From Hirschia baltica ATCC 49814 (GTDB lineage: Bacteria; Pseudomonadota; Alphaproteobacteria; Caulobacterales; Hyphomonadaceae): 64,000 bases of DNA. Position numbers and translations under genes: made by a program. Shown piece by piece: positions 42,218 to 51,239 of this stretch; position 1 is the first letter of the stretch, and each line of letters begins with the position of its first letter. The notes below the pieces were generated by a model. It saw nothing but the letters and a program-made list of their open reading frames with translations. It made no database searches and was not told the DNA's origin. The stretch is from contig NC_012982.1 of assembly GCF_000023785.1 (NCBI RefSeq), forward strand, positions 868,001 to 932,000, in the 5' to 3' direction.

Positions 42218-43117
42218 TTAGTTGTGAGGACCGTGTTCTGTATCAACTTCCTCGCCAACCTCTTCAGCAGCTTCTTCAACTTCATCAGTAGCTGACTCTA
42301 CAGCTTCAGTGACATCGTCTACAATTGAGCTTGCTGTGTCAGAAGCTGTCTCTGTTGCTTCTTCGACGGCATCTGCGACATCCGATTGAGCACCTTCAGC
42401 AGCATCTGTGAGTGCATCGACCCCAGCTTCAGCATCAGCGCTTACATTCTCTACTTCTTCGTGAGCAGCATCTACAGCGTGTCCAGCGTCTTCGGCTGTT
42501 TCGTGGGCAGCGTCGACAACATCGCCATGTGCTTCTTCACCACTTGTTGGCTCGATGAACGCTTCAGGTGGTAATGGAGCAGGAAGCGGAGCAGGCGAAG
42601 CGGAAAGTGAGTGCAGGTATGCAATGACGTTCATGCGGTCGGTTTCCTTAGAAAGACCAGCATAATTCATAGCTGTACCAGAAGCGTATTTTTTCGGGTT
42701 TTTCAGGAAGCCATCTAGAGAAGCGTAATCCCATTGACCGCCGAGGCTAATCAAGGCGTCTGAATATCCAAACCCACCGTGAGAGGCTTTATCACGCATA
42801 ACAACGTCATATAGGCCCGGTCCAGTGCCATTTGGTCCGTTCGGTTCGAAATTGTGACAGCTTGCACAAGCAGCTACTTTTTTCTGACCTTTAGCAATGT
42901 CAGCTTCCGCGAGAAGGACACCATAATCTGTTGGTGGAATCCATTTCGGTTCGTCATCGCCGTGACCAGCGTCTGTCGCTGCCACCTCAACGAGGTATCC
43001 TGGTTGTTCTGGTCCGTCATGCTCGAAAAAAGCATCACTTGCCGCGTTTAGACCAAGGATCGCAAGACCCGTTGAGAATGCCGCAGCCATAATTTTGTTT
43101 AAGCCCAAGTCGCTCAT
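42218..43117 (-). CDS. Membrane-anchored cytochrome c with long acidic Ala/Glu tail
   Basis: A 299-residue protein starting with a membrane anchor (about 7-29) like CycM. It has a class I cytochrome c domain (about 65-175) with heme site CASCH and the axial Met in TAMNYAGL. It may carry electrons from the bc1 complex to oxidases. Residues about 190-299 are an unusual Ala/Glu/Asp/Val-rich repeat region (AEDAGHAVDAAHEEVE and similar) with no heme. I chose ATG 43117 because AAGGGCG lies upstream. Divergent from pheA, a common arrangement for CycM. Confidence 0.88.
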   Translation of the reverse strand: MSDLGLNKIMAAAFSTGLAILGLNAASDAFFEHDGPEQPGYLVEVAATDAGHGDDEPKWIPPTDYGVLLAEADIAKGQKKVAACASCHNFEPNGPNGTGPGLYDVVMRDKASHGGFGYSDALISLGGQWDYASLDGFLKNPKKYASGTAMNYAGLSKETDRMNVIAYLHSLSASPAPLPAPLPPEAFIEPTSGEEAHGDVVDAAHETAEDAGHAVDAAHEEVENVSADAEAGVDALTDAAEGAQSDVADAVEEATETASDTASSIVDDVTEAVESATDEVEEAAEEVGEEVDTEHGPHN

Positions 43118-43305
43118 GAAACGCCCTTGTCGTAGATTCATATATTGGTATGCGCGGGCCTTTTGCCACGCTATTGCTTAGACTGCAACATAGCGGGTAT
43201 TGCAGGAATATCGACCCGTTTTTAGAAGCGGCGAACCGTCGCACTCAAAATCAAGCTGTTTTGGGTGGAATATGCCTAAGATTGACCCCAATGAAAGAAG
43301 CCAAA

Positions 43306-44163
43306 ATGACTAAACGAATTGCATATCAAGGTGAACCCGGTGCGAATTCGCATATTGCCTGTTCTCAAGCTCGTCCTGATCTGGAGCCAGTGCCATGCAA
43401 AACGTTCGAGGACGTGTTTAGTGCTGTTAAACAAGGGGATGTAGCTGAAGCGATGATCCCCGTGGAAAACTCTATTGCGGGGCGCGTGGCGGATATTCAT
43501 CACCTTTTACCAGAGTCTGGTCTGCACATAAATGCAGAGTATTTTCAGCCGATTCGTTTTTTCATGATGGCAAAAAAAGGTGTTAAGTTAGAGCAGATAA
43601 AACGTGCGCGTTCCCATATTATGGGGCTTGGGCAATGTCGAAATTTTTTAAGAAAACATCAAATAGAGGCAGTCACATCAGCTGATACGGCAGGAGCAGC
43701 CCGCGAAGTTTCCGAATCAGTTGATGAAAATCTAGCTGCTATTGCACCAGAGCTTGCCGCTGAAGTTTATGGCCTTGATATTGTTGCATCAAATATTGAG
43801 GACCATGCACACAACACAACTCGCTTTGTGATTATGGCGAAAGAGCCTGCGGTTCTTGAGCGAAAATCAGAAGATGAGAGCTTTATTACAGCTTTTGTTT
43901 TCAGAGTTCGAAATGTGCCAGCGGCGCTTTATAAAGTGATGGGCGGTTTTGCGACAAATAATGTCAACATGACGAAGTTGGAAAGCTATCTCATTGAGGG
44001 GTCATTCACGGCGACTTTATTTTACGCTGAAATTGAAGGGCACCCAGATGATCGCAATGTTCAATTGGCGCTGGAGGAAATGAGTTTCTTTTCAACGCGC
44101 TTGGATGTCTTGGGTGTATTTCATGCTGATCAGTATCGCAAAACAGGTGTTCATATAAGTTAG
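43306..44163 (+). CDS. pheA: Prephenate dehydratase
   Basis: PheA converts prephenate to phenylpyruvate for phenylalanine synthesis. The 285-residue monofunctional enzyme has the catalytic domain (about 4-180), with IAYQGEPGANSH, VENSIAGRV and the essential NTTRF motif. A C-terminal ACT domain binds phenylalanine for feedback control (FKVMGGFATNN and the ESYLIEG region). No chorismate mutase domain is present. I start at ATG 43306; a long upstream open frame to 43150 lacks family residues and overlaps the divergent promoter. AAAGAAG is a modest ribosome-binding site. Confidence 0.93.
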   Translation: MTKRIAYQGEPGANSHIACSQARPDLEPVPCKTFEDVFSAVKQGDVAEAMIPVENSIAGRVADIHHLLPESGLHINAEYFQPIRFFMMAKKGVKLEQIKRARSHIMGLGQCRNFLRKHQIEAVTSADTAGAAREVSESVDENLAAIAPELAAEVYGLDIVASNIEDHAHNTTRFVIMAKEPAVLERKSEDESFITAFVFRVRNVPAALYKVMGGFATNNVNMTKLESYLIEGSFTATLFYAEIEGHPDDRNVQLALEEMSFFSTRLDVLGVFHADQYRKTGVHIS

Positions 44164-44253
44164 GACGTTTGTATCGAGATCGCGAAAACGTGTATGGTGA
44201 GTGATCTGGCAAGGCGCTATTTTGTAGATTAAATTTATAAATGGAGCTTTGCC

Positions 44254-44706
44254 ATGAAACGCCTAATAACTGCCATTGCTATGTCTATTGCTGCTTTGAG
44301 TGTTGCGCCGGCTTATGCAGACAAAGCACCCATTTATACAAAAGCTTTCAGTAAATTGGGAGCTGATGGATATGATGTTGTGTCGTTTTTTGAAGCTGGG
44401 GAGCCAGTAAAGGGTGATAAGTCCTATAGCGCTCAACATCTTGGAGCGGACTTTTTGTTTTCTTCTCCAGAAAATCTAGACAAATTTACATCTTCGCCAG
44501 AAGCGTATCTGCCGCAATATGGCGGATATTGTGCTTGGGCGATGGCCGATGGCAAATTTGCCAAAGGCGACCCAAAATATTGGTCCATCGTCGATGGAAA
44601 ATTATATCTCAACTATAACAAATCCATCAAATCAAAATGGGAAGCAGATATTGAGGGCTTCATTCGTGCCGCTGATGAGCAATGGCCGGCAGTTTTAAAT
44701 AAGTAA
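44254..44706 (+). CDS. YHS domain secreted protein
   Basis: A 150-residue protein with a cleavable signal peptide (about 1-22, ending AYA-D) and one YHS-type domain. The domain reads LGADGYDVVSFFEAGEPVKG, then ADFLFSSPENLDKF and GGYCAWAMADG with the single conserved Cys, and ends in VDGKLYLNYNKS. YHS domains bind metals or protect proteins in heavy-metal contexts; the function of this periplasmic branch is unknown. It is transcribed alone, convergent with nudC. Confidence 0.85.
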   Translation: MKRLITAIAMSIAALSVAPAYADKAPIYTKAFSKLGADGYDVVSFFEAGEPVKGDKSYSAQHLGADFLFSSPENLDKFTSSPEAYLPQYGGYCAWAMADGKFAKGDPKYWSIVDGKLYLNYNKSIKSKWEADIEGFIRAADEQWPAVLNK

Positions 44707-44708
44707 TC

Positions 44709-45671
44709 TTACCAAGTTTCTGAATAGGCCCATGCTTTTAGAATGTGATGAGCGATCGCGATATCAGTTGGCGCGGAAATATCAGGGTGTTCACCTTGAA
44801 GTATTTGCCGCGCTTCTTCTTTGGTAAACCAGCGCGCTGTTTCTATTTCGGTTTTGTCGATATTCAATTCTTCGGATTGAACTTCCATAATCATGCCAAT
44901 CATCAAAGATGAAGGGAATGGCCATGGTTGTTCAAATAGATATTCTATTCGACCACTTGCGACGACACCGGCTTCTTCAAAAAGTTCTCTTGCACCTGCT
45001 TGTGCAATGGTTTCGCCAGGTTCTACAAAACCTGCTAAACAAGAATACATGCTCGGGTGCCAGCTGGCTTGTCGGCCCATCAAGCATTTATCCCCTTTGA
45101 CTGCCAGCATAATGGCGACGGGATCAATGCGGGGGAAATGTTCGGCTTCACATGCATCACACACACGTTTCCAGCCTGCTTCTGATATTTGAGTTTCTGT
45201 ACCGCAATTTGAACAAAAGCGATGTCGTCTATGCCAGTTAAACACAGCTGCACATGTTGAGACATATTGCGCATCTTCAGCGCTGATACCGCCGGAAATG
45301 GCTCGCAGTTCGCCCAACACTAGGTCAGAAAGTATAGAGGTTTCTATCTGGAAAGAAGGGGGGATAAGAACGCCAAATCGTGCAACGCCATTTTCTTCAC
45401 TTAGGAATATGAATTTGCAGTGATTGAAGTGTGGTATTTCATCAGAAAATAGCCATGCTATTTTTCGGGGCTCTTTGGATATGGGAATGCCGGGAATGAC
45501 TTCATGGGCAGGGATACCATTATCGATGCATAATATTTTTCCATTGTAAAATGGCAAAAAACGTGTGTCCGGAGATTTCTTAGCTTGTTCCAGCCAATCT
45601 GTATCTGTGCGGCGGTGGGCGCTACGCTCAAATGGGGCATTTGCAAATGTAATGGTTGGATTTAGCAGCAT
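44709..45671 (-). CDS. nudC: NAD+ diphosphatase NudC
   Basis: NudC splits NAD(H) and removes NAD caps from RNA. The 320-residue chain has an N-terminal domain and a zinc ribbon with two CxxC pairs (CSNC...CDAC, about 172-193). The Nudix box GFVEPGETIAQAGARELFEEAGV and the family signature EQPWPFPSSLMIG follow just after. All expected elements are present. No clear ribosome-binding site precedes the ATG. It lies next to the SRP RNA gene, read on the opposite strand. Confidence 0.93.
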   Translation of the reverse strand: MLLNPTITFANAPFERSAHRRTDTDWLEQAKKSPDTRFLPFYNGKILCIDNGIPAHEVIPGIPISKEPRKIAWLFSDEIPHFNHCKFIFLSEENGVARFGVLIPPSFQIETSILSDLVLGELRAISGGISAEDAQYVSTCAAVFNWHRRHRFCSNCGTETQISEAGWKRVCDACEAEHFPRIDPVAIMLAVKGDKCLMGRQASWHPSMYSCLAGFVEPGETIAQAGARELFEEAGVVASGRIEYLFEQPWPFPSSLMIGMIMEVQSEELNIDKTEIETARWFTKEEARQILQGEHPDISAPTDIAIAHHILKAWAYSETW

Positions 45672-45719
45672 AAGGAATAATTTTTCTGAGATTCTTTGTG
45701 ATTAAAGTCTAGCATACTC

Positions 45720-45748
45720 TTGCTAAATGGCGTGAGCATTGCGATATA
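45720..45748 (+). promoter_or_regulatory. Promoter of the SRP RNA gene
   Basis: TTGCTA (45720-45725) and GATATA (45743-45748) are separated by 17 bases and lie about seven bases before the inferred 5' end of the RNA. Confidence 0.55.
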
Positions 45749-45754
45749 TCAACC

Positions 45755-45850
45755 CGAAGCTGGTGGCGGACGAGCCGCTCGCGAACTCGGTCAGGTCCGG
45801 AAGGAAGCAGCCGCAACGGGTTTCGTTCGGGTCGTCGCCAGTTTCACCTT
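45755..45850 (+). ncRNA. ffs: Signal recognition particle RNA (small bacterial, 4.5S)
   Basis: The universal SRP apical domain is present: ACTCGGTCAGGTCCGGAAGG and AAGCAGCCGC (about 45784-45814), the Ffh-binding helix 8. The ends pair: GAAGCTGG (45756-45763) with CCAGTTTC (45838-45845), one G-T pair, extended by ACGA/TCGT. The length of about 96 bases fits the small form. It is next to nudC on one side and a TIR-domain gene on the other; in many alphaproteobacteria ffs is directly followed by dnaX, here 3.1 kb away. Confidence 0.92.
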
Positions 45851-45909
45851 TCTCTATACATTTGAGAAATTCAGCAACATTGAGCTGCTAGTTTATTTTC
45901 ATCAGAAAA

Positions 45910-47112
45910 CTATATCTTATCTACATTTGATTTGAAGTTTCGTACGGAACGCTGGAAGTGCATCAGGCCGTAAAGTGCGAATGCGCCAACACCAAATGCG
46001 ACCCAGAGACCGCCAAAGCCAAGGCAAACGCCTACGACCTCGCCAATTTCGCCTTCATTTATCGCAAATGTAAGCCCCGATAACCAAAGCAGAGCATAAA
46101 GCGCTAGGCTGGATTTAGCGTATTCTTTGGCGGCTTCTTTCATGCGGAGGTTTCGCATGTAATATCGAATCGGAAACACAAGCGCACCGACGCCTGCAAG
46201 ACTGACTGAGATCATCGCCATAAATTCAGTCATTTCTGAAATGTCTGTAAAATCTAGGCGATCAAACCCACCGCCTGTTTCTTCGACAATAAAATATAAG
46301 ATAGGACTTAGTAAAATCAGATCAATCCATTTGAAGGGCAGGAAATTTCGATATTGTTTTTTCACCTTTCCCCGACTTGTTTTAGATTGCGCTGATGCAG
46401 CTTCTTTTTTTGCGACAGGTTTTGCACCACCCGCCTTTAATTTGGCTTTCTTTTCAGCAATCTCCAATAAAGCTTCTTCGCGTTTTAGCGCTTCACGGCG
46501 AGCAACGAGGTCGTTGGGGTTAATGCCAGCAAAGGGTGAAGCAGGAGGCGCTGAGGCCGGTGTCTTAGGAGGCGGCGTTGTGACTGTTTGTTGAGGTATG
46601 TCGGGCTGGTTGGTGTCGACAGCGTCTTGTTGTGAAAGGGCCGGTTGTGCTGCTGCTTCAACCGGAGCGGCCTCAGGAATTGGTTCTGGCTTGGTGCCTG
46701 CTAAACCACCGGGGCTTGCCTCTGCCAATAAAGTCAGGCGATCAGCAAGCTCATTGATTTTATTTTCAGGATTGGGATGGATTTGTATCCAGTTTCTTGC
46801 CGCCATTTCATACAGGAAATGACCTTTGGGTTTTGTGTCTTCGATCAGAACAGGGATAACATCCTTATCCATATCATCAGCAAGGGCGAGTTCTTTTTTG
46901 AGCTGTTTGGAATTGTTGCATTCCTCAGAAAACAGAATCACCAACATGTCTGATGAAATCAGGTTTTCAACGATGGCATCACGCCAATCGACTCCGCCTT
47001 CGATTTTTTGATCCCACCAGACTCCGACACCACGAGCTTCAAGTGCAGTAACTAAAGCTCGCGCCAGTTCTTGATCGACACGCCGATAACTTAAGAAAAT
47101 ATCGTAGTCCAC
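45910..47112 (-). CDS. TIR-domain membrane protein
   Basis: A 400-residue protein with an N-terminal TIR domain (about 1-125): DYDIFLSYRRVD at the start, WWDQKIEGGVDWRDAI, then SSDMLVILFSEECNNSKQL and the likely catalytic Glu74 in KKELALAD, where NAD-cleaving TIRs have theirs. A Pro/Ala-rich linker (about 140-200) leads to a charged helical segment (about 200-235) and four hydrophobic helices (about 263-385). Bacterial TIR proteins often cleave NAD in phage defence; membrane-bound ones are less studied. Open frame runs to a TTG at 47142, but GTG 47112 has GAGGG upstream and starts the domain. It lies between ffs and dnaX and is divergent from a secreted protein gene. Confidence 0.85.
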   Translation of the reverse strand: MDYDIFLSYRRVDQELARALVTALEARGVGVWWDQKIEGGVDWRDAIVENLISSDMLVILFSEECNNSKQLKKELALADDMDKDVIPVLIEDTKPKGHFLYEMAARNWIQIHPNPENKINELADRLTLLAEASPGGLAGTKPEPIPEAAPVEAAAQPALSQQDAVDTNQPDIPQQTVTTPPPKTPASAPPASPFAGINPNDLVARREALKREEALLEIAEKKAKLKAGGAKPVAKKEAASAQSKTSRGKVKKQYRNFLPFKWIDLILLSPILYFIVEETGGGFDRLDFTDISEMTEFMAMISVSLAGVGALVFPIRYYMRNLRMKEAAKEYAKSSLALYALLWLSGLTFAINEGEIGEVVGVCLGFGGLWVAFGVGAFALYGLMHFQRSVRNFKSNVDKI

Positions 47113-47353
47113 AATTCCCACCCTCGCGTATTCGGTTTTCAATTAACCTTAGCACTTTCGGGTGACAAATGAAGTACGCAAAAAATCTTTCCGAAAATAC
47201 GAATTATCGGCCCGTTGTATTGTTGGTTTTAAAGACGGAATGCCAAGTTTTTTGAATTTATCTTTTTATATGTGTTAGCGTGGTTTAGATGTAGGTGTGG
47301 GCGGGAATAAAATATAGCTAAATCAGTGCTATATTGATGTAAGGAGTGCAAAT

Positions 47354-48853
47354 ATGTTTAGGTGCTTGACTGTTTGGATCATCGTGCTTTTGAGCATATT
47401 GGGTGCGACTGCTCAAGCTCAAAACATTGCAGTCTCTGAACGCAATAATTTAAAATATGCATGTGAGGCGACATGGGAAATATCTGATGTTGAAGTCGAT
47501 GCTCGCTGGTGTCAGTGCAAGAATGATTATTACCTTGATCACATGACGGTGTCCGACTGGCTCAAATATAGTCGTGACTATTATGCCCTAAACAAGCTTG
47601 AGGGAATACAATCTGAAGCCAACAGCTATACGCGCTATTTGCAATTGGCCGACAGTCACTGTCGCACCTGTAAGGAAGACGATTATAAAGGCTGTATCAA
47701 AGGCGAGACGCAGATTGATAAATACAAAGACCTCGTTGAAAACATTTCAACCGGTCAGTTCCAAAATGTCCGCAAGGATATAATGTATAAAGCTTTCTTC
47801 GCAGACTTCATCAAAGGCTATTCAGATCATTGCAGCGTTCACATTCGTGAGGGGATGGTGGAAACGCACATTTATGAAGACCCTGTTTTAGGGACGGGTG
47901 GGTATCGACGCGAAATCGAGACTAAATTTTTCAATAGCTATATTAAATACAGCAAAGACCTCGCCAATAATTTCATGCTCGAAATGGCGGGTAAGGCTTA
48001 TGAGGCCGTCATGGAGCAAAACCCATTGGCAATGCTGGAGATCGGCTTTGATATAGCAACGCGAGATGCGTTTATGTCCCAACAATTTGCTGGTAAATGC
48101 CAAACGCCTCAAGTGCGTGCACTCCACACAAACCTTGCTTTATTTGATCGTGGGTTGCCTGCGCAAATTGATCCGCGTGTCGTCAAAAAAGAGTTGGCTT
48201 CAACCCGTGAAAAGCGCAATGAAATTTTTGCCTACACTCAGAAATCATACGAAAAAGCCGTCGCAGCATACGCATCTGTTCGCGATAAATATGCGCCTAA
48301 ATCCTGTCCGCGACAGCAAGAATCTGCCACATATATCTCTACGCCGCGTAGCCCAGATGGCTATAATCTTAAAGATTTAGAGGGCAGTTGGCGCGGCACT
48401 TTCTTTGGCGAACCCGCAGAAATGGGGCTCTGGCATATTCAGCACACGCCTGAATCGACGCCTACAGCCATTGGCGTTTTGTATCTAGCGGACCGTAAAT
48501 GCACATTAGGTTTGGGCTTTGATGTGTATGGCAATCCTGCTCGTGCAACAATCAGCACCTATCATATGCACAGACAGCCGCTTAATTGCATGGACGTGAT
48601 GCAAGGAGATTATGATAAAGGCGGCTTCACCGTATGGGGTGATTTTGCTGTTCAAAATGGTAAGCCAACGTTTCTTGCGTCTCAGATTGATTATTTTCTA
48701 AAAGATGTTGCTGATTGTGGTGGCGCGCCGCCGAGTTTTGAGCGCGCAAAAGCTTCCGATGCCTTTAAGCAAGCCATGCTAGATATCCGTGCTGCCAATG
48801 ACCCTAATGTTGTTCAACCAACGCAGGTGCAACTGGAAAAAATTCTCAAATAA
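47354..48853 (+). CDS. Unknown secreted protein, Cys-rich, with lipocalin-like C-terminal part
   Basis: The 499-residue product has a signal peptide (about 1-22, ending AQAQ). Residues about 35-120 contain seven cysteines in patterns CEATW...WCQC and CRTCKEDDYKGC. A helical middle part (about 120-325) follows. The C-terminal part (about 340-465), starting LKDLEGSWRGTFFGE, has the G-S-W-x-G opening and beta-rich look of lipocalin or avidin-like barrels. No named family recognised. It reads divergently from the TIR-protein gene across 241 bases and has a good AGGAG site. No functional link is proved; it may be a partner or an unrelated neighbour. Confidence 0.6.
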   Translation: MFRCLTVWIIVLLSILGATAQAQNIAVSERNNLKYACEATWEISDVEVDARWCQCKNDYYLDHMTVSDWLKYSRDYYALNKLEGIQSEANSYTRYLQLADSHCRTCKEDDYKGCIKGETQIDKYKDLVENISTGQFQNVRKDIMYKAFFADFIKGYSDHCSVHIREGMVETHIYEDPVLGTGGYRREIETKFFNSYIKYSKDLANNFMLEMAGKAYEAVMEQNPLAMLEIGFDIATRDAFMSQQFAGKCQTPQVRALHTNLALFDRGLPAQIDPRVVKKELASTREKRNEIFAYTQKSYEKAVAAYASVRDKYAPKSCPRQQESATYISTPRSPDGYNLKDLEGSWRGTFFGEPAEMGLWHIQHTPESTPTAIGVLYLADRKCTLGLGFDVYGNPARATISTYHMHRQPLNCMDVMQGDYDKGGFTVWGDFAVQNGKPTFLASQIDYFLKDVADCGGAPPSFERAKASDAFKQAMLDIRAANDPNVVQPTQVQLEKILK

Positions 48854-48998
48854 TTATAGAGAATGTCGCTCTAAGGCGCAGAAGCACTGACGCAGTTAGA
48901 ATGGGAAGTGTGATTGTGTGGGGCCAATTTCCATCCTCAACAGAAATTCCGCCTAACACCTATAGGCAAGTGCGAGCTCTCACTATAGATTGCCGCGC

Positions 48999-50858
48999 AT
49001 GAGCGACTCAAATGACATGCACGATGAAGGCCCAGACCCGAATACATCTTCGATGTTTGGTGATGAAAACCTCAATGCCGGCCAGAATTCTGGCGGTGAG
49101 GGGGCCTACCAGGTCTTAGCCCGCAAATATCGACCAACCACATTTGATGATATGGTCGGCCAAGAAGCGATGGTGCGCACACTCACCAATGCTTTTAAAA
49201 CGGGACGTATTGCACACGCCTTTATGCTGACAGGTGTTCGCGGCGTCGGGAAAACGACGACAGCGCGATTGCTGGCACGTGCGCTGAATTATTCGCGGGA
49301 TGGTGTAGAAGAACCAAGTGTCCAATTATCCCCCGTCGGACGTCATTGTCAGGCGATTATGGAAAGTCGTCACCCTGATGTTTTAGAGCTAGATGCGGCA
49401 TCGCGAACGGGTGTTGCTGATATGCGCGAGCTGCTGGATGGCGTGCGCTATTCGCCAGTGAATGCGCGGTATAAAGTCTATATTATAGACGAGGTGCATA
49501 TGCTCTCGACAGCGGCGTTTAATGCGTTGCTAAAAACTCTTGAAGAGCCACCCCCACATGTGAAGTTCATCTTTGCAACGACTGAAATTCGTAAAGTGCC
49601 AGTGACAGTGCTGTCACGGTGTCAGCGCTTTAATTTGGCGCGCTTAACGACAGATGCGCTCGCCGCACACCTTGGCAGGATATGCGAGAAAGAAGGTGCA
49701 AAAGTTTCTGAAGAAGGTTTGGCCCTAATATCACGTGCGGCGGAAGGGTCAGCGCGTGATGCTTTGTCTGTGCTGGATCAAGCGATTGTGCAATCAACCG
49801 GCGATGAAGTGTCCGTGGATGCTGTGAGAGATATGCTTGGGCTTGCCGATCGGGCGCGTGTGTTTGATTTGCTTGATGCTGCAATTGCGGGCGAGCACAA
49901 AGTTGCGCTTGAAGAAACAAATGCTCAATTGCAAGAAGGTGCTGAGGCGCAAATTCTGATGAAGGATTTGCTTGATGCTATGGCTGAAATTGCGCGTGCT
50001 CAGGCTATGGGCGAATCCTATGTTTTTGCTGGCCCTGTTGAGTGGACGCAGCGTACTAAAAAGCTAGCAAGCAGCATTAGCAATGCGCAATCTGCACGGT
50101 ATTGGAAATTACTCCTGCAAGGGTATGAAGATTGCGCGCGTGCGCCAGACCCTAATGTGGCCGCTGAGATGGCTGTGTTGAGGCTGGCTGCGGCAGCGGC
50201 CTTGCCATCGCCAGAAGATGCGGCGCGCATGCTGCAAAATGGTCCCTCCGGGAATAATCCAAACGGCGGCGGTCCATCTGGTGGGGGTGCGTATTCTAAT
50301 GGTGATCCGGGGCCGGGTGCGCAAAGCTATCAAGCAAATGGCGGCGGTGGTGCGCGAGCACAATCTGGTGCGCAATCTGTTGTGGCGCGTGCTGTACCAG
50401 ATAAATATGCAGAAGCAGCGCCGGGCCCTGTTTTAGGTTCGCTTAATCAAATTTGTGCCGCATTGCAGGGGGATAAACAAATCCATCTGTTATATGATGT
50501 GGAGCATTATGTGAGACCTGCTGAAGTGCGCTACGGATTATTCACATATGCAGCCGCACCGGGCATTCCGGTTGATTTCCAAATGCGGATGAAAAACTGG
50601 TTGGAAGATAAAACAGGCGTAGAATGGAACGTAGATTTAGGGCATTCCACAAAAGAGAGCCTTGAAGAAATCCGTGTGCGTCAAGAAAAAGAACGTGTTG
50701 CTGAAGTTTCAGCAATACCCCGTATTGCCGAAGCGCTGGAGCTTTTGCCCGGTGCAAAAGTTGTAAAGATTGAGAAACTCGACACAGATACTGAAGGAAA
50801 TGTGGTCAGAGTGGACTTTAATCGGCGTAGAGATTTCACCAAGTTAGATGACAATTAG
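48999..50858 (+). CDS. dnaX: DNA polymerase III subunit gamma/tau
   Basis: The clamp-loader ATPase. AAA+ domain: Walker A GVRGVGKTTT near 70-79, IIDEVHMLS as Walker B with sensor 1 at TTEIRKVP and the SRC motif LSRCQRF. A Gly-rich linker (about 420-465) leads to tau-specific domains that contact polymerase and helicase. Only one of the four usual zinc-ligand cysteines near residue 105 is left (RHCQAI), a loss also seen in relatives. The protein is about 619 residues. The start may be ATG 48999 or TTG 48990; neither has a strong ribosome-binding site. ybaB and recR follow, the classic order. Confidence 0.95.
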   Translation: MSDSNDMHDEGPDPNTSSMFGDENLNAGQNSGGEGAYQVLARKYRPTTFDDMVGQEAMVRTLTNAFKTGRIAHAFMLTGVRGVGKTTTARLLARALNYSRDGVEEPSVQLSPVGRHCQAIMESRHPDVLELDAASRTGVADMRELLDGVRYSPVNARYKVYIIDEVHMLSTAAFNALLKTLEEPPPHVKFIFATTEIRKVPVTVLSRCQRFNLARLTTDALAAHLGRICEKEGAKVSEEGLALISRAAEGSARDALSVLDQAIVQSTGDEVSVDAVRDMLGLADRARVFDLLDAAIAGEHKVALEETNAQLQEGAEAQILMKDLLDAMAEIARAQAMGESYVFAGPVEWTQRTKKLASSISNAQSARYWKLLLQGYEDCARAPDPNVAAEMAVLRLAAAAALPSPEDAARMLQNGPSGNNPNGGGPSGGGAYSNGDPGPGAQSYQANGGGGARAQSGAQSVVARAVPDKYAEAAPGPVLGSLNQICAALQGDKQIHLLYDVEHYVRPAEVRYGLFTYAAAPGIPVDFQMRMKNWLEDKTGVEWNVDLGHSTKESLEEIRVRQEKERVAEVSAIPRIAEALELLPGAKVVKIEKLDTDTEGNVVRVDFNRRRDFTKLDDN

Positions 50859-50877
50859 ATTTTAGAGGACAAACCTC

Positions 50878-51198
50878 ATGGATATGAAAGATATAATGCG
50901 CCAAGCCCAAGAAATGCAGGGAAAATTGGCAGAAGCCCAAGAAAAACTTGAGCTGATCGAAGCTATAGGCACGTCTGGTGGTGGCATGGTGAAAGTGACG
51001 CTTAAGGGCAAAGGCGAGATGGCGAGCATGTCTATCGACCCGAGCCTGATTGATCCAAATGATCCTGAAATTATTGAAGACCTTGTTAAAGCAGCTCATG
51101 ATGATGCGCGCCGCAAGCTGGATGCAGCACATGCAGAAGCGATGAAGGATGCAACATCAGGCATGGGAATGTTGCCTGGTTTTAAAATGCCTTTCTAA
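50878..51198 (+). CDS. YbaB/EbfC nucleoid-associated protein
   Basis: A 106-residue dimeric DNA-binding protein. It starts with MDMKDIMRQAQEMQGKLAEAQ, has the strand segment GGMVKVTLKGKGEMASMSIDPSLI in the middle and ends in a Met/Gly-rich tail (SGMGMLPGF), all typical of YbaB. It follows dnaX by 19 bases and belongs to the dnaX-ybaB-recR cluster. It may organise the nucleoid or affect recombination, but the exact role is not settled. Confidence 0.93.
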   Translation: MDMKDIMRQAQEMQGKLAEAQEKLELIEAIGTSGGGMVKVTLKGKGEMASMSIDPSLIDPNDPEIIEDLVKAAHDDARRKLDAAHAEAMKDATSGMGMLPGFKMPF

Positions 51199-51239
51199 GT
51201 CTACGATATGCTAGAGCCACTTTGGATAGGACGCTCAAT

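Noticed and set aside
50060-50075. A-rich run in dnaX as a programmed frameshift site
   Set aside because: The run is T AAA AAG in frame, not the A AAA AAG heptamer used in E. coli, and no supporting stem was evident.
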